From assembly GCA_025363655.1 (NCBI GenBank), contig JANYDK010000046.1, forward strand, positions 1 to 47,857: a stretch of 47,857 bases of DNA, read 5' to 3'. The translations under genes and the position numbers were made by a program. This document shows, piece after piece, positions 1 to 11,943 of this stretch. The stretch's first letter is position 1; every line of letters begins with the position of its first letter. Under the pieces are notes generated by a model. It saw only the letters and a list, made by a program, of their open reading frames with translations. It had not been told where the DNA came from and ran no database searches. This stretch comes from Deltaproteobacteria bacterium (GTDB lineage: Bacteria > Myxococcota_A > Polyangia > Polyangiales > JADJMO01).

Positions 1-513
1 CCACGTTCGCTCTTGCGACAGGCCTCGCGTGCATCCCGCGACGAACAGCGACACGCGCGGACGATGCGCGCGCTCTCTCGACGTGCCGGCGTCATGCCCG
101 AGGCGGTGAACGTCGCTCTACCGCAGGCTCGTTCGCTCGAAGCGTTGGCGATCGAAAACGCCATCGAAGGATGCGTCCGCGAGACGTTCGCTGCGCTGCT
201 CGCGCATCGTCAGGCGTCCGCCGCCGAAGATCGTCACGTCCGCGCAGCGATGACCAAGATCGCCGTCGACGAGACGCGTCACGCGGCCTTCGCCTGGTCA
301 CTCGATGCCTGGGCGAAGAAGCGCCTCGATCGACCGGCTCGTGCGAGGGTCGACGCCGCGCGGGCCCGCGCTGCCGCCGAGCTGACGGGCGGGTCGCGTG
401 CATGTCTCGCCGACGCTCGGCTCGGCCTCCCCGACGGAGCGGAAGCATGCGCGCTCGCTCGCCGCATGATGTCGCTCCTCGTCCGCGAGAAGTCTGACAT
501 CCTGAGGACATGA
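1..513 (+). CDS. Ferritin-like domain protein, 5' end outside the window
   Basis: The reading frame is open from base 1, so the gene begins upstream of the window and 170 codons remain. Two E-x-x-H type pairs are visible, RDEQRH near the start and VDETRH in the middle, which is the pattern of di-iron ferritin-like four-helix proteins. The family binds iron and may be oxidase-, rubrerythrin- or storage-like, but the substrate cannot be read from this part. The stop overlaps the next start (ATGA at 510-513), so the two genes are probably translationally coupled. A TTG at 13 could be taken as a start, but it would cut the first helix. Ferritin-like fold is fairly likely; exact function unknown. 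Confidence 0.6.
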   Translation, partial: PRSLLRQASRASRDEQRHARTMRALSRRAGVMPEAVNVALPQARSLEALAIENAIEGCVRETFAALLAHRQASAAEDRHVRAAMTKIAVDETRHAAFAWSLDAWAKKRLDRPARARVDAARARAAAELTGGSRACLADARLGLPDGAEACALARRMMSLLVREKSDILRT

Positions 514-1106
514 AGGCCCTCGTCGTCGTCTTCGCGCTGCTCGGAATCTTCGCGACCGTCATCATCGGCGTCGCCTTTACCGCGGTGCTCAAAGAGGACG
601 CGTCCAAAGGCGAGAGCCCGACCGCGATGAACCAAAGTCTCGACGAGCAGGTGACGATCATCGAGTCGATCGACGGCACGAGCGACCAGGAAAAGAAGGA
701 CTTCAAGACTGCGGTCGGCGATTTGAAGAAGTCGATCACCGACCTCTCGCGGATCCCCATTCCGCTCTTCGCCGCCGCCGGGCTCGGGCTCTTGGCGATG
801 ATCTTGGTGCTGGTCGGAGCCGGACCGAACGCGCTCCATGGCGGCGTCTTCTTCGTCGCCACCCTGCTGCCAGTTGCGTACGTCTACATCGCGATCAAGA
901 TCCCGCTCGACAAAGCGATCACCATCCTCAACAAGTACGACACCTTCAGCAAGTCAGGCATGGACCCGGCGAAGGCGACCCAGCCGCTCCTCTTGATGGT
1001 CCTCGGCTGCGCTTCGCCGTTCGTGCTCGCCGCCCTCTTCGCGTTCCTCGTGAAGAAGAAGACGCCGGCAGTCGTCGCACCGCCCGCGCTGGCTCCGGCT
1101 GCTTGA
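510..1106 (+). CDS. Small four-helix membrane protein, unknown function
   Basis: The protein has 198 residues. A hydrophobic helix spans about residues 3-26, followed by a charged Glu/Lys/Asp segment (27-80) that is probably a short extracytoplasmic helical domain. Three more hydrophobic helices follow (about 82-107, 112-131, 160-184) and a Lys/Ala/Pro-rich tail. I do not recognise a family. The ATG overlaps the stop of the upstream ferritin-like gene by four bases, pointing to joint expression. It converges on the ATPase gene, with only 22 bases between the stops. Confidence 0.6.
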   Translation: MKALVVVFALLGIFATVIIGVAFTAVLKEDASKGESPTAMNQSLDEQVTIIESIDGTSDQEKKDFKTAVGDLKKSITDLSRIPIPLFAAAGLGLLAMILVLVGAGPNALHGGVFFVATLLPVAYVYIAIKIPLDKAITILNKYDTFSKSGMDPAKATQPLLLMVLGCASPFVLAALFAFLVKKKTPAVVAPPALAPAA

Positions 1107-1128
1107 ATCACACGTTTTTTCCAGGCTT

Positions 1129-2319
1129 TCAGGTGGTGACGCGCACCACCTCGTCGACGGTGGTCAGGCCCTGCTGCACTTTCTCGAAGCCGGCGCGGCG
1201 GAGCGAGGCGATTTTTCTTCGCTTGAGAATCTCGCGGTACGGACGCGCCGACGACTTGCCCTTGATGAGCTCGCGCAGCTCGTCGTCCATCTCGAGGAAC
1301 TCGAAGATGCCGGTGCGACCTTTGTAGCCCGTGCGCATGCACTGCCCGCAGCCCTTCGGGCGCACGACTTCGGAGCCTGACGGCAAGAGCACTTCGTCGT
1401 CGTCCCAGAGATCGATCTCCAGCTTGGCGGTCTCGGCGCAGTGCGGGCAGACGATGCGCACGAGGCGTTGGGCGAGGACGGCCGAGAGCGCATTGGCGAT
1501 GATCCACGGCTCGACGCCGAGGTCGACGAGGCGGACGACCGTCTCGACCGTGTCGCTGGTGTGGAGCGTCGACATCACGAGGTGACCGGTGAGCGCGGCT
1601 TGCAAGGCGATGCCAGCGGTCTCGGCGTCACGAATCTCGCCGACGAGGATGACGTCGGGATCTTGCCGAAGAATCGCGCGGAGCCCGGCAGCGAAGGTGA
1701 ATCCGGTTCGTGGATTGGTCTGCCCCTGGGTGATGCCAGGGATCTCGACCTCGATCGGATCTTCCAAGGTGACGACGTTCACCTCGGTGGTGTCGAGGTG
1801 ACGGAGGATTGCATAAAGAGTCGAAGTTTTTCCCGAGCCGGTGGGACCACAGGTGACGATGAAGCCCTGCGGACCGCTGGAGATCTCCCGCACGCGCGAC
1901 TGCGTGTGATCGTTCATGCCGAGGTGACCGAAGTCGAGCACGCTCTGCGCGAAGAGCAGTCGCAGCACGACCTTCTCGCCCTGCGTCGTCGGGAAGGTCG
2001 AGGCGCGGAGGTGTATTCGCTGGGGAAGCCCGATTTCCAGCGCCAACTGCCCATCTTGGGGAATGCGCCGCTCGGAGATGTCCATCCGCGCGAGCACCTT
2101 CACGCGAGAGACGACCTGCGGCGCGATCACGGTGGCGATGCTTCGGTGCTCGACCATCGCCCCGTCGACACGGAAACGGACCCGCATGTGATCGAGCTTC
2201 GGCTCGAGGTGGATGTCGCTCGCTCCGTGGTTGGCGGCGTGACGGACGATCTCGTCGAGGACGAGGACGGCGTCTTCCGAGTAGGGCTCACGCAACGCAG
2301 CGAAGGGGTTCTGGCTCAT
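1129..2319 (-). CDS. Type II secretion / type IV pilus ATPase (GspE/PilB-like), short form
   Basis: This is a secretion-superfamily ATPase of 396 residues. Walker A is GPTGSGKT at about 158-165; the Asp box and Walker B run over DPDVILVGEIRD (220-231), and the His box is TGHLVMSTLHT (244-254). A tetracysteine zinc site (C291, C294, C324, C327) is typical of GspE/PilB and is absent from PilT. The N2 domain starts immediately (GASDIHLEP at 32-40), so the N-terminal N1 domain of usual 500-570-residue PilB/GspE proteins, which docks on the inner-membrane platform, is missing. The next gene upstream on this strand encodes a GYF-domain membrane protein, which might supply a docking partner (inference). 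It may power a pilus, a secretion system or a motility-related machine. Confidence 0.9.
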   Translation of the reverse strand: MSQNPFAALREPYSEDAVLVLDEIVRHAANHGASDIHLEPKLDHMRVRFRVDGAMVEHRSIATVIAPQVVSRVKVLARMDISERRIPQDGQLALEIGLPQRIHLRASTFPTTQGEKVVLRLLFAQSVLDFGHLGMNDHTQSRVREISSGPQGFIVTCGPTGSGKTSTLYAILRHLDTTEVNVVTLEDPIEVEIPGITQGQTNPRTGFTFAAGLRAILRQDPDVILVGEIRDAETAGIALQAALTGHLVMSTLHTSDTVETVVRLVDLGVEPWIIANALSAVLAQRLVRIVCPHCAETAKLEIDLWDDDEVLLPSGSEVVRPKGCGQCMRTGYKGRTGIFEFLEMDDELRELIKGKSSARPYREILKRRKIASLRRAGFEKVQQGLTTVDEVVRVTT

Positions 2320-2328
2320 GTGACTCTC

Positions 2329-2370
2329 TTACGAACCGAGGATTACGAACCGAGGACTACGAACCGAGGA
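2329..2370. repeat. Three tandem copies of a 14-bp unit containing a stop codon
   Basis: The unit (plus strand) is TTACGAACCGAGGA at 2329-2342 and 2343-2356, then CTACGAACCGAGGA at 2357-2370. On the minus strand each unit ends in a stop (TAG, TAA, TAA). Because 14 is not a multiple of three, the stops fall in all three frames. The first one read is the real stop of the GYF-domain gene. The array fills most of the gap before the ATPase start. Confidence 0.95.
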
Positions 2371-3337
2371 TGGCGGTGGGTGAACCGGCGAGGTGGAGCG
2401 CGGCGAAGACGGCGTAAACGAGGAGCACGATCGCCAATGTCAGGAATGTCAGGATCGTGCCGTCGCCGGCGAGACCGGGCGCATCGCCGTCATCGGGATG
2501 GAGGCCTCGAACGACGACCAGGCAGGCGACGAGGACGACCGGGCCGCCGATGATCGTCGCCGCCACGGTCGCCTTCGCGACGACGGTCTGCCACGCCGGG
2601 CTGCGCACGACCCCGAAGAGCGCGAGCCCGCCGAAGAGCGTGTGGAGGATGATGCCGAGCTGCGCGCCGCCACGAACGAGCGCGCGACCGAACGGCGCGC
2701 GCACGCGTCTCCCGCGCAAGACGCCGACGAAGAGCGCTGGATAGACGACGACGGAGACCGCACCGTCGAGCGCCGCGTGCGTCGCGAGCAGCGGAAAGAC
2801 CGAGACGAGGGACGACCAACCGATCGGCGGCGACGCGAGCGAGCCGACTCGCACCGACGCCCAGACGATGCCGACCGCAGCGACGAGCGCGCTGATCGTG
2901 CGGTGAGGCACCGGAATCACCGTCGATTCTGCGACGAGCGGCGCAGTGCGCGCTGGCCTCGCGCTCGGCACGATCGGACCCGACCCCGCCGGCGGCGCGA
3001 GCCCACGTTGCGCGGGAGTCGCCGGCAACGTCGGTGTCGTCCCCGACGCCGGCGCACGGCTCGCGCTGCTCGTGCGACTGCCATGTCGCTCCGATCCACT
3101 GGCCCACGCCGGCCCCGCCACCGGCGCGAGCCGCTCCGGATCGACCTCACCGACCGCAGGCAGGAACTCGACGAACTCGGGCACCGCGCTCAGCGGCAAC
3201 CACGCGGTCGACGAGACCTCACGCGCGAGCGAGTCACGCGGGATCTGTGCTTTGCGCAGACCTTCGAGGATCTGCTCGGAGGAGAAGGGGCCGAGGGGAT
3301 CGCCGCGACCGCGCTGCAGGTACCAGGTGCCGGCCAC
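2357..3337 (-). CDS. GYF-domain multi-pass membrane protein
   Basis: Residues 1-60 form a GYF_2-type domain: WYLQRGRGDPLGPFSSEQI followed by a W-L-P motif at 46-48. Such domains bind proline-rich peptides and are often tethered to membranes in bacteria. A Pro/Ala/Ser/Thr-rich linker (about 61-145) leads to five or so hydrophobic helices (about 148-165, 175-205, 224-245, 253-278, 293-316). The start is GTG at 3337; a TACGCT hexamer lies about 10 bases before it. The last codons are duplicated by the 14-bp repeat behind the gene. It lies 37 bases upstream of the ATPase gene on the same strand. Function unknown; it could be a membrane adaptor for that ATPase. Confidence 0.7.
   Translation of the reverse strand: MAGTWYLQRGRGDPLGPFSSEQILEGLRKAQIPRDSLAREVSSTAWLPLSAVPEFVEFLPAVGEVDPERLAPVAGPAWASGSERHGSRTSSASRAPASGTTPTLPATPAQRGLAPPAGSGPIVPSARPARTAPLVAESTVIPVPHRTISALVAAVGIVWASVRVGSLASPPIGWSSLVSVFPLLATHAALDGAVSVVVYPALFVGVLRGRRVRAPFGRALVRGGAQLGIILHTLFGGLALFGVVRSPAWQTVVAKATVAATIIGGPVVLVACLVVVRGLHPDDGDAPGLAGDGTILTFLTLAIVLLVYAVFAALHLAGSPTAILGS
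2436..2453. repeat. Two tandem copies of a 9-bp unit (AATGTCAGG)
   Basis: A perfect in-frame duplication inside the last membrane helix of the GYF-domain protein (it encodes the TILTFLTLA region on the minus strand). The array is followed by ATCG. Almost the same unit recurs in argC at 17452-17478. Confidence 0.9.
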
Positions 3338-3453
3338 GGGTGAAGGGAGCGTAGCGTATCGGGCGGCATCCTACCCCGCAGACCTCGCTCGCCTCGCGGC
3401 GGGCACGCAAGTGCTCGAGCTCATCGTCGGCACCACCACCGTGGGCTCGTCGG

Positions 3454-5730
3454 TCATGCGCGCGCCAATCTCTTCATCGGCGCGTCGATCAACTCGCGGA
3501 GCTTGCGCGTGAGCGAATCGGGCGTGATTGGCTTCTGTATGAACGAGACGTCCGAATCGAGCACGCCGTGTCGCACCACGGCGTCGTCGGTGTAGCCCGA
3601 CATGTAAAGCACTTTCATTTCCGGGCGCAAGACGGCGAGACGTTCGGCGAGGATGCGACCGCTCATGCGTGGCATCACCACGTCGGTGAGCAGCACGTGA
3701 ATCGTCGCGGTGTGTTGTTCGCAGATGAGGAGCGCGTCGCCGCCGCTCTGCGCTTCGAGCACGAGATAGCCGGATCGTTCGAGAATGGTGCGGACGAGGG
3801 TACGCACCGATGCCTCGTCCTCGACCAGCAGCACCGTCTCGGAAGAGCGTCGTGGCGCCGGCAGGGAGATCGATGGCGTCACCGCGGGCGACTCGCCCTG
3901 CGCGCGCGGAAGATGAACTTTGATGGTCGTGCCGAGGCCGAGCTCGCTGTAGACCCAGATATTTCCGCCGCTCTGTTGGACGATGCCGAACACCGTCGAG
4001 AGCCCGAGCCCGGTGCCTTGGCCTCGTTCTTTGGTGGTGAAGAAGGGCTCGAAGATGCGTGCGCGCGTGGCGGCGTCCATCCCCGAGCCAGTGTCGGTGA
4101 CTGCGAGCATCACGTAGTCGCCCGGCTCGACCTCCGTATGCAAAGCGACGTAGTCGGCATCGAGCGTGACGTTGGCCAGCTCGATGTTCAGCTTTCCCCC
4201 GTGGCGCATGGCATCGCGCGCATTGACCACGAGGTTCATCAACACTTGCTCCACCTGTCCCGGGTCGGCGAGCACCTTGCCGAGATGAGGCGCGGTCATC
4301 ACGTTCAATTCGATGTCTTCGCCCACCAATCGTCCGAGCATCTTCACCACGCCATCGATGACCTCGCCCAGATCGAGCATGCACGGCTGGAGAATTTGTT
4401 GTCGACTGAAGGCGAGCAGCTGCCTCGTCAAATCGGCGGCGCGCCGGCCCGCGCTCGAGATTTCCACGAGATCTTCGCGCATCGGGTCGCCCGGTCGCAG
4501 CCCATCGATGAGCAACTGGCTGTAGCTCAAGATGACCGAGAGCAGATTGTTGAAGTCGTGCGCCACGCCGCCGGCGAGACTGCCAATCGCCTCCATCTTC
4601 TGCGCTTGGCGGAGCTGATCTTCCATCCGAATTCGATCGGTGACGTCGAGCGCGACCGAGAGCCCGAAGGGACGACCGTCGAAGAAGAAGCGATGCACCG
4701 TGACGTCGACGTCGATGGGGGTGCCATCCTTCTTCACGTGACGATGAACCCCGGCGTGCGACGTGCCTGCCACGAATGCGCCGAAGCTCGCCAAGAACGC
4801 CGGCCGATCGTGCACGGGGCGGAGGTCAGCGAGCGTCATCACGAGAAACTCTTCGCGCGTGTATCCGTAGCTGCCAATCGCTGCTTCGTTGACGGTCCGT
4901 AGCCTGAGGGTCTCGTAGTCGTAAAGGAACTTGGGGAAAGGCGATTGCTCGAAGAGCATTCGATACTGCGCTTCCGACGCTCGCAAAGCCTCTTCCGTCT
5001 GCTTGCGTTCGGTGATGTCGGTGACGTAGCTGATGCACTCGGCGGTCCCCTCGAGCGCCGCCGAGCCGACCAGGGCGGAGATGTGCCGGCCGTCTTTGTG
5101 CAGGTATTCACGTTCGCGCAAGGGAAGAAAGCCGGTGGCTTGGAGCTGCGCGCGCGCCTCGCTGTCGGCGACCAGCCGCTCGAAGGGCGTGATCGTCTCC
5201 CAGTTGACTTTGCCGGCTATCATCTCTTCGCGCGAATATCCGAGCATGTCGAGGAATGCCGCGTTGGCCTCCTTGAAATTGCCGTCCTGATCCCAAATGG
5301 TCACTCCTGCGACGCCGGAGTCGAAGAGCCGCCGAAAGCGCACTTCACGATCTCGCAATTGAGCGTGCTTCGCCACCAGCTGCTCGGCGATGAGCACCCG
5401 TGTCTGGAGCGCCGCCGGCCCGAGCGACGTCGTGTAGAGGTCGGTCGCGCCCGCTTCGAGAATCGCCGAGAGCTCGGTGTCGTGCGTGGTGAGCACGAGA
5501 ATCACGGAGTCCACGCCCCCACGACAGGCGCGCGTCCGACGACACAGGTCCGTAGCCGACATGTCGATCAGCGGATCCTCGACCAGAACCAGCTCTGGCG
5601 ACTCGCGCTCGATCATCTCCAGCGCTCGCGCACCGTCGACCACGGTCGTCTGCACGTGCCCACGCACGCCGAGCACCGCCTCGACGATGCTCCTCGTCGA
5701 GTCGCCGATCCCAACGAGCAACACTTTCAT
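3454..5730 (-). CDS. PAS-domain hybrid sensor histidine kinase with N-terminal pseudo-receiver
   Basis: The protein has 758 residues from the ATG at 5730, which has a GGGGAG Shine-Dalgarno four bases upstream; the frame extends further but that part looks non-coding. Order: degenerate receiver (1-115), PAS (about 128-242, ending in DITERK), second PAS (about 252-368), HisKA with phospho-acceptor H391 (GGVAHDFNN), HATPase with N-box N503, G1 box DTGSGM and G2 box GQGTGLGL, then a C-terminal receiver (632-750) with E637/D638, phospho-acceptor D683 and K733. The first receiver has Glu51 where the phosphorylatable Asp should be and lacks both the acidic pocket and the conserved Lys. No membrane segment or signal peptide, so it is a cytoplasmic sensor. 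Its final partner is unknown. It is encoded upstream of the GYF/ATPase genes on the same strand. Confidence 0.92.
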   Translation of the reverse strand: MKVLLVGIGDSTRSIVEAVLGVRGHVQTTVVDGARALEMIERESPELVLVEDPLIDMSATDLCRRTRACRGGVDSVILVLTTHDTELSAILEAGATDLYTTSLGPAALQTRVLIAEQLVAKHAQLRDREVRFRRLFDSGVAGVTIWDQDGNFKEANAAFLDMLGYSREEMIAGKVNWETITPFERLVADSEARAQLQATGFLPLREREYLHKDGRHISALVGSAALEGTAECISYVTDITERKQTEEALRASEAQYRMLFEQSPFPKFLYDYETLRLRTVNEAAIGSYGYTREEFLVMTLADLRPVHDRPAFLASFGAFVAGTSHAGVHRHVKKDGTPIDVDVTVHRFFFDGRPFGLSVALDVTDRIRMEDQLRQAQKMEAIGSLAGGVAHDFNNLLSVILSYSQLLIDGLRPGDPMREDLVEISSAGRRAADLTRQLLAFSRQQILQPCMLDLGEVIDGVVKMLGRLVGEDIELNVMTAPHLGKVLADPGQVEQVLMNLVVNARDAMRHGGKLNIELANVTLDADYVALHTEVEPGDYVMLAVTDTGSGMDAATRARIFEPFFTTKERGQGTGLGLSTVFGIVQQSGGNIWVYSELGLGTTIKVHLPRAQGESPAVTPSISLPAPRRSSETVLLVEDEASVRTLVRTILERSGYLVLEAQSGGDALLICEQHTATIHVLLTDVVMPRMSGRILAERLAVLRPEMKVLYMSGYTDDAVVRHGVLDSDVSFIQKPITPDSLTRKLRELIDAPMKRLARA

Positions 5731-5784
5731 CTGACTCCCCGCCGCGATGGTACCCCAGCCGCGGCGCGCTCGGCACGACGAAGT

Positions 5785-5811
5785 GCGCACCACGCGCACC
5801 ACGCGCACCAC
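5785..5811. repeat. Three perfect tandem copies of a 9-bp unit (GCGCACCAC)
   Basis: Copies at 5785-5793, 5794-5802 and 5803-5811, outside any confident gene, 55-80 bp upstream of the histidine kinase start. Followed by GATCG. It belongs to a set of 9-bp tandem repeats seen across the window. Confidence 0.95.
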
Positions 5812-5834
5812 GATCGGGCTGCTAGACTTTCCTC

Positions 5835-6050
5835 TTGCCTCTCGTCTCCAAGGTCCGGACCGTCTCCTCTTGGAGACCCGAGTGGGAGTGCTCGACGTGC
5901 TCCGGACGATCGAAGAGACGACCACCTATGACGATGTGCTGGCAGACACGAGGCAAGTATCAAGACGGGAATCGAACTTCGAGCAAACGCACGATTTTCA
6001 GCTGTTCCGCTTTCGCTTCGGCTGATCCGGACGCCACCGAAACAGGATGA
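5835..6050 (+). CDS. Doubtful small Cys-containing protein, possible leaderless gene
   Basis: A 71-residue frame starting with TTG. The case for it is positional: TAGACT (5823-5828) ends exactly six bases before the TTG, the same arrangement and the same GCTAGACT octamer as before the gene at 23967. The product would contain a C-x-x-C (ECSTC) and two further cysteines and be Arg/Ser-rich. Against it: TTG start, modest third-position GC, no recognisable family and an alternative overlapping frame ending at 6025. Treat as a candidate only. Confidence 0.2.
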   Translation: MPLVSKVRTVSSWRPEWECSTCSGRSKRRPPMTMCWQTRGKYQDGNRTSSKRTIFSCSAFASADPDATETG

Positions 6051-6060
6051 GGGCGGCGTC

Positions 6061-7170
6061 TCACGAACGTTGGCAGAGTTGGGCCACGCGCGCCTCGAAT
6101 CCCCCGGCTCCCATGCGTTCGCGCACCTCTGCGCACGACGCACTCGAAGACGACGCGAGCACGCCCTCGAGCGCACGGGCGAGGTTCTCCGGCGAAGCAC
6201 GCTCTTGCAACAACTCGGGAAATGCAGCCCTTCCGAGCACCACGTTGGGGAGCGCGAAGTAGGGCGTTCGTACGACGCGCCTCGCCACCGCCATCGTCCA
6301 GGGACTCATCGCGTAGGCGATGACTGGAGGAACGCCGGCGAACGCACACTCGAGCGACACCGTTCCCGAAGCGACGAGCGCGGCGTCGAACGCCGGCAAC
6401 AGGCATAGCGCGCCGGCCTCGGCGGTCGCGGAGACGACTTCGATGCCCGCCGCGCGCGCCGTCGCCCGCAGAAACTTCGCGCTCGCGATCGGAATCGACG
6501 GAGCCTCGATGACCCGCGCGCGAACGCCGAGCAGCGTGATTGCATCGAGAAAACGAGGCAAAAGACGCTGCAGCTCGCTCGGACGACTACCTGGAAGAAC
6601 GGCAATCGCGCGTTCGTCATCCGCGAGCTCGCAACGCCGCCTCGCCTCTTCACGCGAAGGCTGCACGACGTCGAGCGAAGGGTGACCGACATAGACCGCG
6701 TGCGCACCCGCCTCGCGCCACATCGCTTCTTCGAAGGGCAACGTCACCGCGAAGACGTCGGCGGCTCTCGCGAGACGCGGCGCACGAAAGGCGCCCCAGG
6801 CCCAAATCTCGGGCGGCGAGATCCAGACGACCCGCACGCCCTTCTTTCGCAACCACGCACCGATGCGACCGTTGGCCGAGCTCCATGAAGCGAGGACCGC
6901 GATATCGGGGAGCGCACGCGCCACCTCGCGACGAAGCGACGAGAGCGCCGAAGCGATGGCCGGCAGCCGCGTCGAAAGTTCGAAAATGCCCATTCCGCTC
7001 AAATCACGGACGTGCGCGAAGAGACGAACGCCTTCCGCAGCGAGCGCATCGCCACCGATGCCGAAGACGTCGAGCTCGTGAAAAGCACTCGTCCGTCGAA
7101 GACCGCGCAACGCCGCTGCCGCCGCGCGATCGCCCGATGGCTCGCCGACGACGACGAGGACGCGGCGCAT
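6061..7170 (-). CDS. lpxB: Lipid-A-disaccharide synthase
   Basis: LpxB is the GT19 glycosyltransferase that joins UDP-2,3-diacylglucosamine and lipid X into the lipid A disaccharide on the cytoplasmic face of the inner membrane. Family landmarks in this 369-residue protein are GEPSGD near the start, GIGGDAL, SGMGIFELSTRLP, ISPPEIWAWGAFR, VGHPSLD, the UDP-binding LPGSRPSEL and the C-terminal SGTVSLECAFAGVP followed by LPNVVLGR. Length is normal. The ATG directly abuts the ligA stop (TGAATG at 7168-7173), so translation is probably coupled to ligA. No other lpx gene is adjacent, unlike the usual lpxD-fabZ-lpxA-lpxB order. Confidence 0.95.
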   Translation of the reverse strand: MRRVLVVVGEPSGDRAAAAALRGLRRTSAFHELDVFGIGGDALAAEGVRLFAHVRDLSGMGIFELSTRLPAIASALSSLRREVARALPDIAVLASWSSANGRIGAWLRKKGVRVVWISPPEIWAWGAFRAPRLARAADVFAVTLPFEEAMWREAGAHAVYVGHPSLDVVQPSREEARRRCELADDERAIAVLPGSRPSELQRLLPRFLDAITLLGVRARVIEAPSIPIASAKFLRATARAAGIEVVSATAEAGALCLLPAFDAALVASGTVSLECAFAGVPPVIAYAMSPWTMAVARRVVRTPYFALPNVVLGRAAFPELLQERASPENLARALEGVLASSSSASCAEVRERMGAGGFEARVAQLCQRS

Positions 7171-10966
<3,796 letters not shown>

Positions 10967-10997
10967 GTTGCGGAGCAAACTTCGGCGAACGAGAAGC

Positions 10998-11909
10998 TCA
11001 GCCGCGCTCGATGAGCCAGCACATGAGCGCCTTCTGCACGTGCAGACGGTTCTCTGCCTGATCCCACACTCGTGAGCGCGGGCCTTCGATCGTCGCGTCG
11101 TCGATCTCTTCGCCACGATGCGCCGGCAAACAATGGAGCACGATCGCGTCGGCCTTCGAGCCTTCGAGGAGGGAGCTGGTGAGCGTGTAGCCGTCGAAGG
11201 CGAGGAGGCGCTTCTGCGCTTCGTCCTCCTGACCCATGCTCGTCCACACGTCGGTGTTGACGACGTCGGCGCCGGCGATGGCGACGCGCGGATCGCCGGT
11301 GACGCTGACGTGCGCTCCGGCGGCGGCGAGCTCGGCGACAGGTGGGCGAAACTCGGTCGGCGCGGCGATGGCGAGGTGGAAGTCGAAGAGCGAAGCCGCT
11401 TCGAGCCAGGAGCGCGCCATGTTGCTCGAGCCGTCACCGACCCAGGCCACGCGCATGCCGGCGATCGATCGACCGAGCGCCTCCTCGACGGTGAAGACGT
11501 CGCACAGCACCTGCACCGGATGACCGTCGTCGGTGAGGGCGTTGATCACCGGCACCGTCGCCGCGTGCGCCATCTCGAGGAGCTTCTTGGTGCCGAACGT
11601 ACGGTAGGCGATGGCGTCGCAATATCGAGAGAGCACGCGCGCGGTGTCTTTGATCGGCTCGCCGCGTCCGAGCTGGCTTCCCTCGATGCCGAGGATGACC
11701 GACTGCGCGCCGAGCTGACCGATGCCGACCTCGAACGAGACGCGCGTGCGGGTGCTCGCCTTCTCGAAGACGACGGCGACGGCGCGACCGCGCAAGCGAT
11801 CGACGTGGCTCCCCTTGGGCGCAGCTTTGAGCGCGCGCGCGAGCGTCAGCACCTCGCGGGCCTCGGCCAGCGAGAGATCGGAAATCTTCAGAAAATCACG
11901 CTTGTTCAT
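10998..11909 (-). CDS. argF: Ornithine carbamoyltransferase
   Basis: ArgF condenses ornithine and carbamoyl phosphate to citrulline, the sixth step of arginine synthesis, in the cytoplasm. The 303-residue protein has the carbamoyl-phosphate loop STRTR (52-56), RTF, DDGHPVQVL (family HPxQ), WVGDGSSNMARSW and VNTDVWTSMGQE, and the ornithine-site motif HCLPAHRGEE. Length matches anabolic OTCases. It is the last gene of the minus-strand arginine cluster, 34 bp behind argH, with no clear Shine-Dalgarno. It converges on the lipoprotein gene. Confidence 0.97.
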   Translation of the reverse strand: MNKRDFLKISDLSLAEAREVLTLARALKAAPKGSHVDRLRGRAVAVVFEKASTRTRVSFEVGIGQLGAQSVILGIEGSQLGRGEPIKDTARVLSRYCDAIAYRTFGTKKLLEMAHAATVPVINALTDDGHPVQVLCDVFTVEEALGRSIAGMRVAWVGDGSSNMARSWLEAASLFDFHLAIAAPTEFRPPVAELAAAGAHVSVTGDPRVAIAGADVVNTDVWTSMGQEDEAQKRLLAFDGYTLTSSLLEGSKADAIVLHCLPAHRGEEIDDATIEGPRSRVWDQAENRLHVQKALMCWLIERG

Positions 11910-11943
11910 CGGACGGCGGACATGACCTTGCGAGTCTCGGGGC

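Larger units (their letters stand above)
5731..6060. other. 330-bp gap between lpxB and the histidine kinase gene
   Basis: No clearly conserved gene is visible. The stretch holds the kinase Shine-Dalgarno, a 9-bp x3 tandem repeat and a possible promoter TAGACT at 5823-5828 on the plus strand in front of a doubtful small frame. GC bias at third codon positions is weaker here than in neighbouring genes on either strand. Confidence 0.6.

Noticed and set aside
5955-5985. tRNA-like T-arm (GTTCGATTCCC on the minus strand)
   Set aside because: The flanking bases do not pair as a T stem and no cloverleaf or acceptor stem could be drawn around it.
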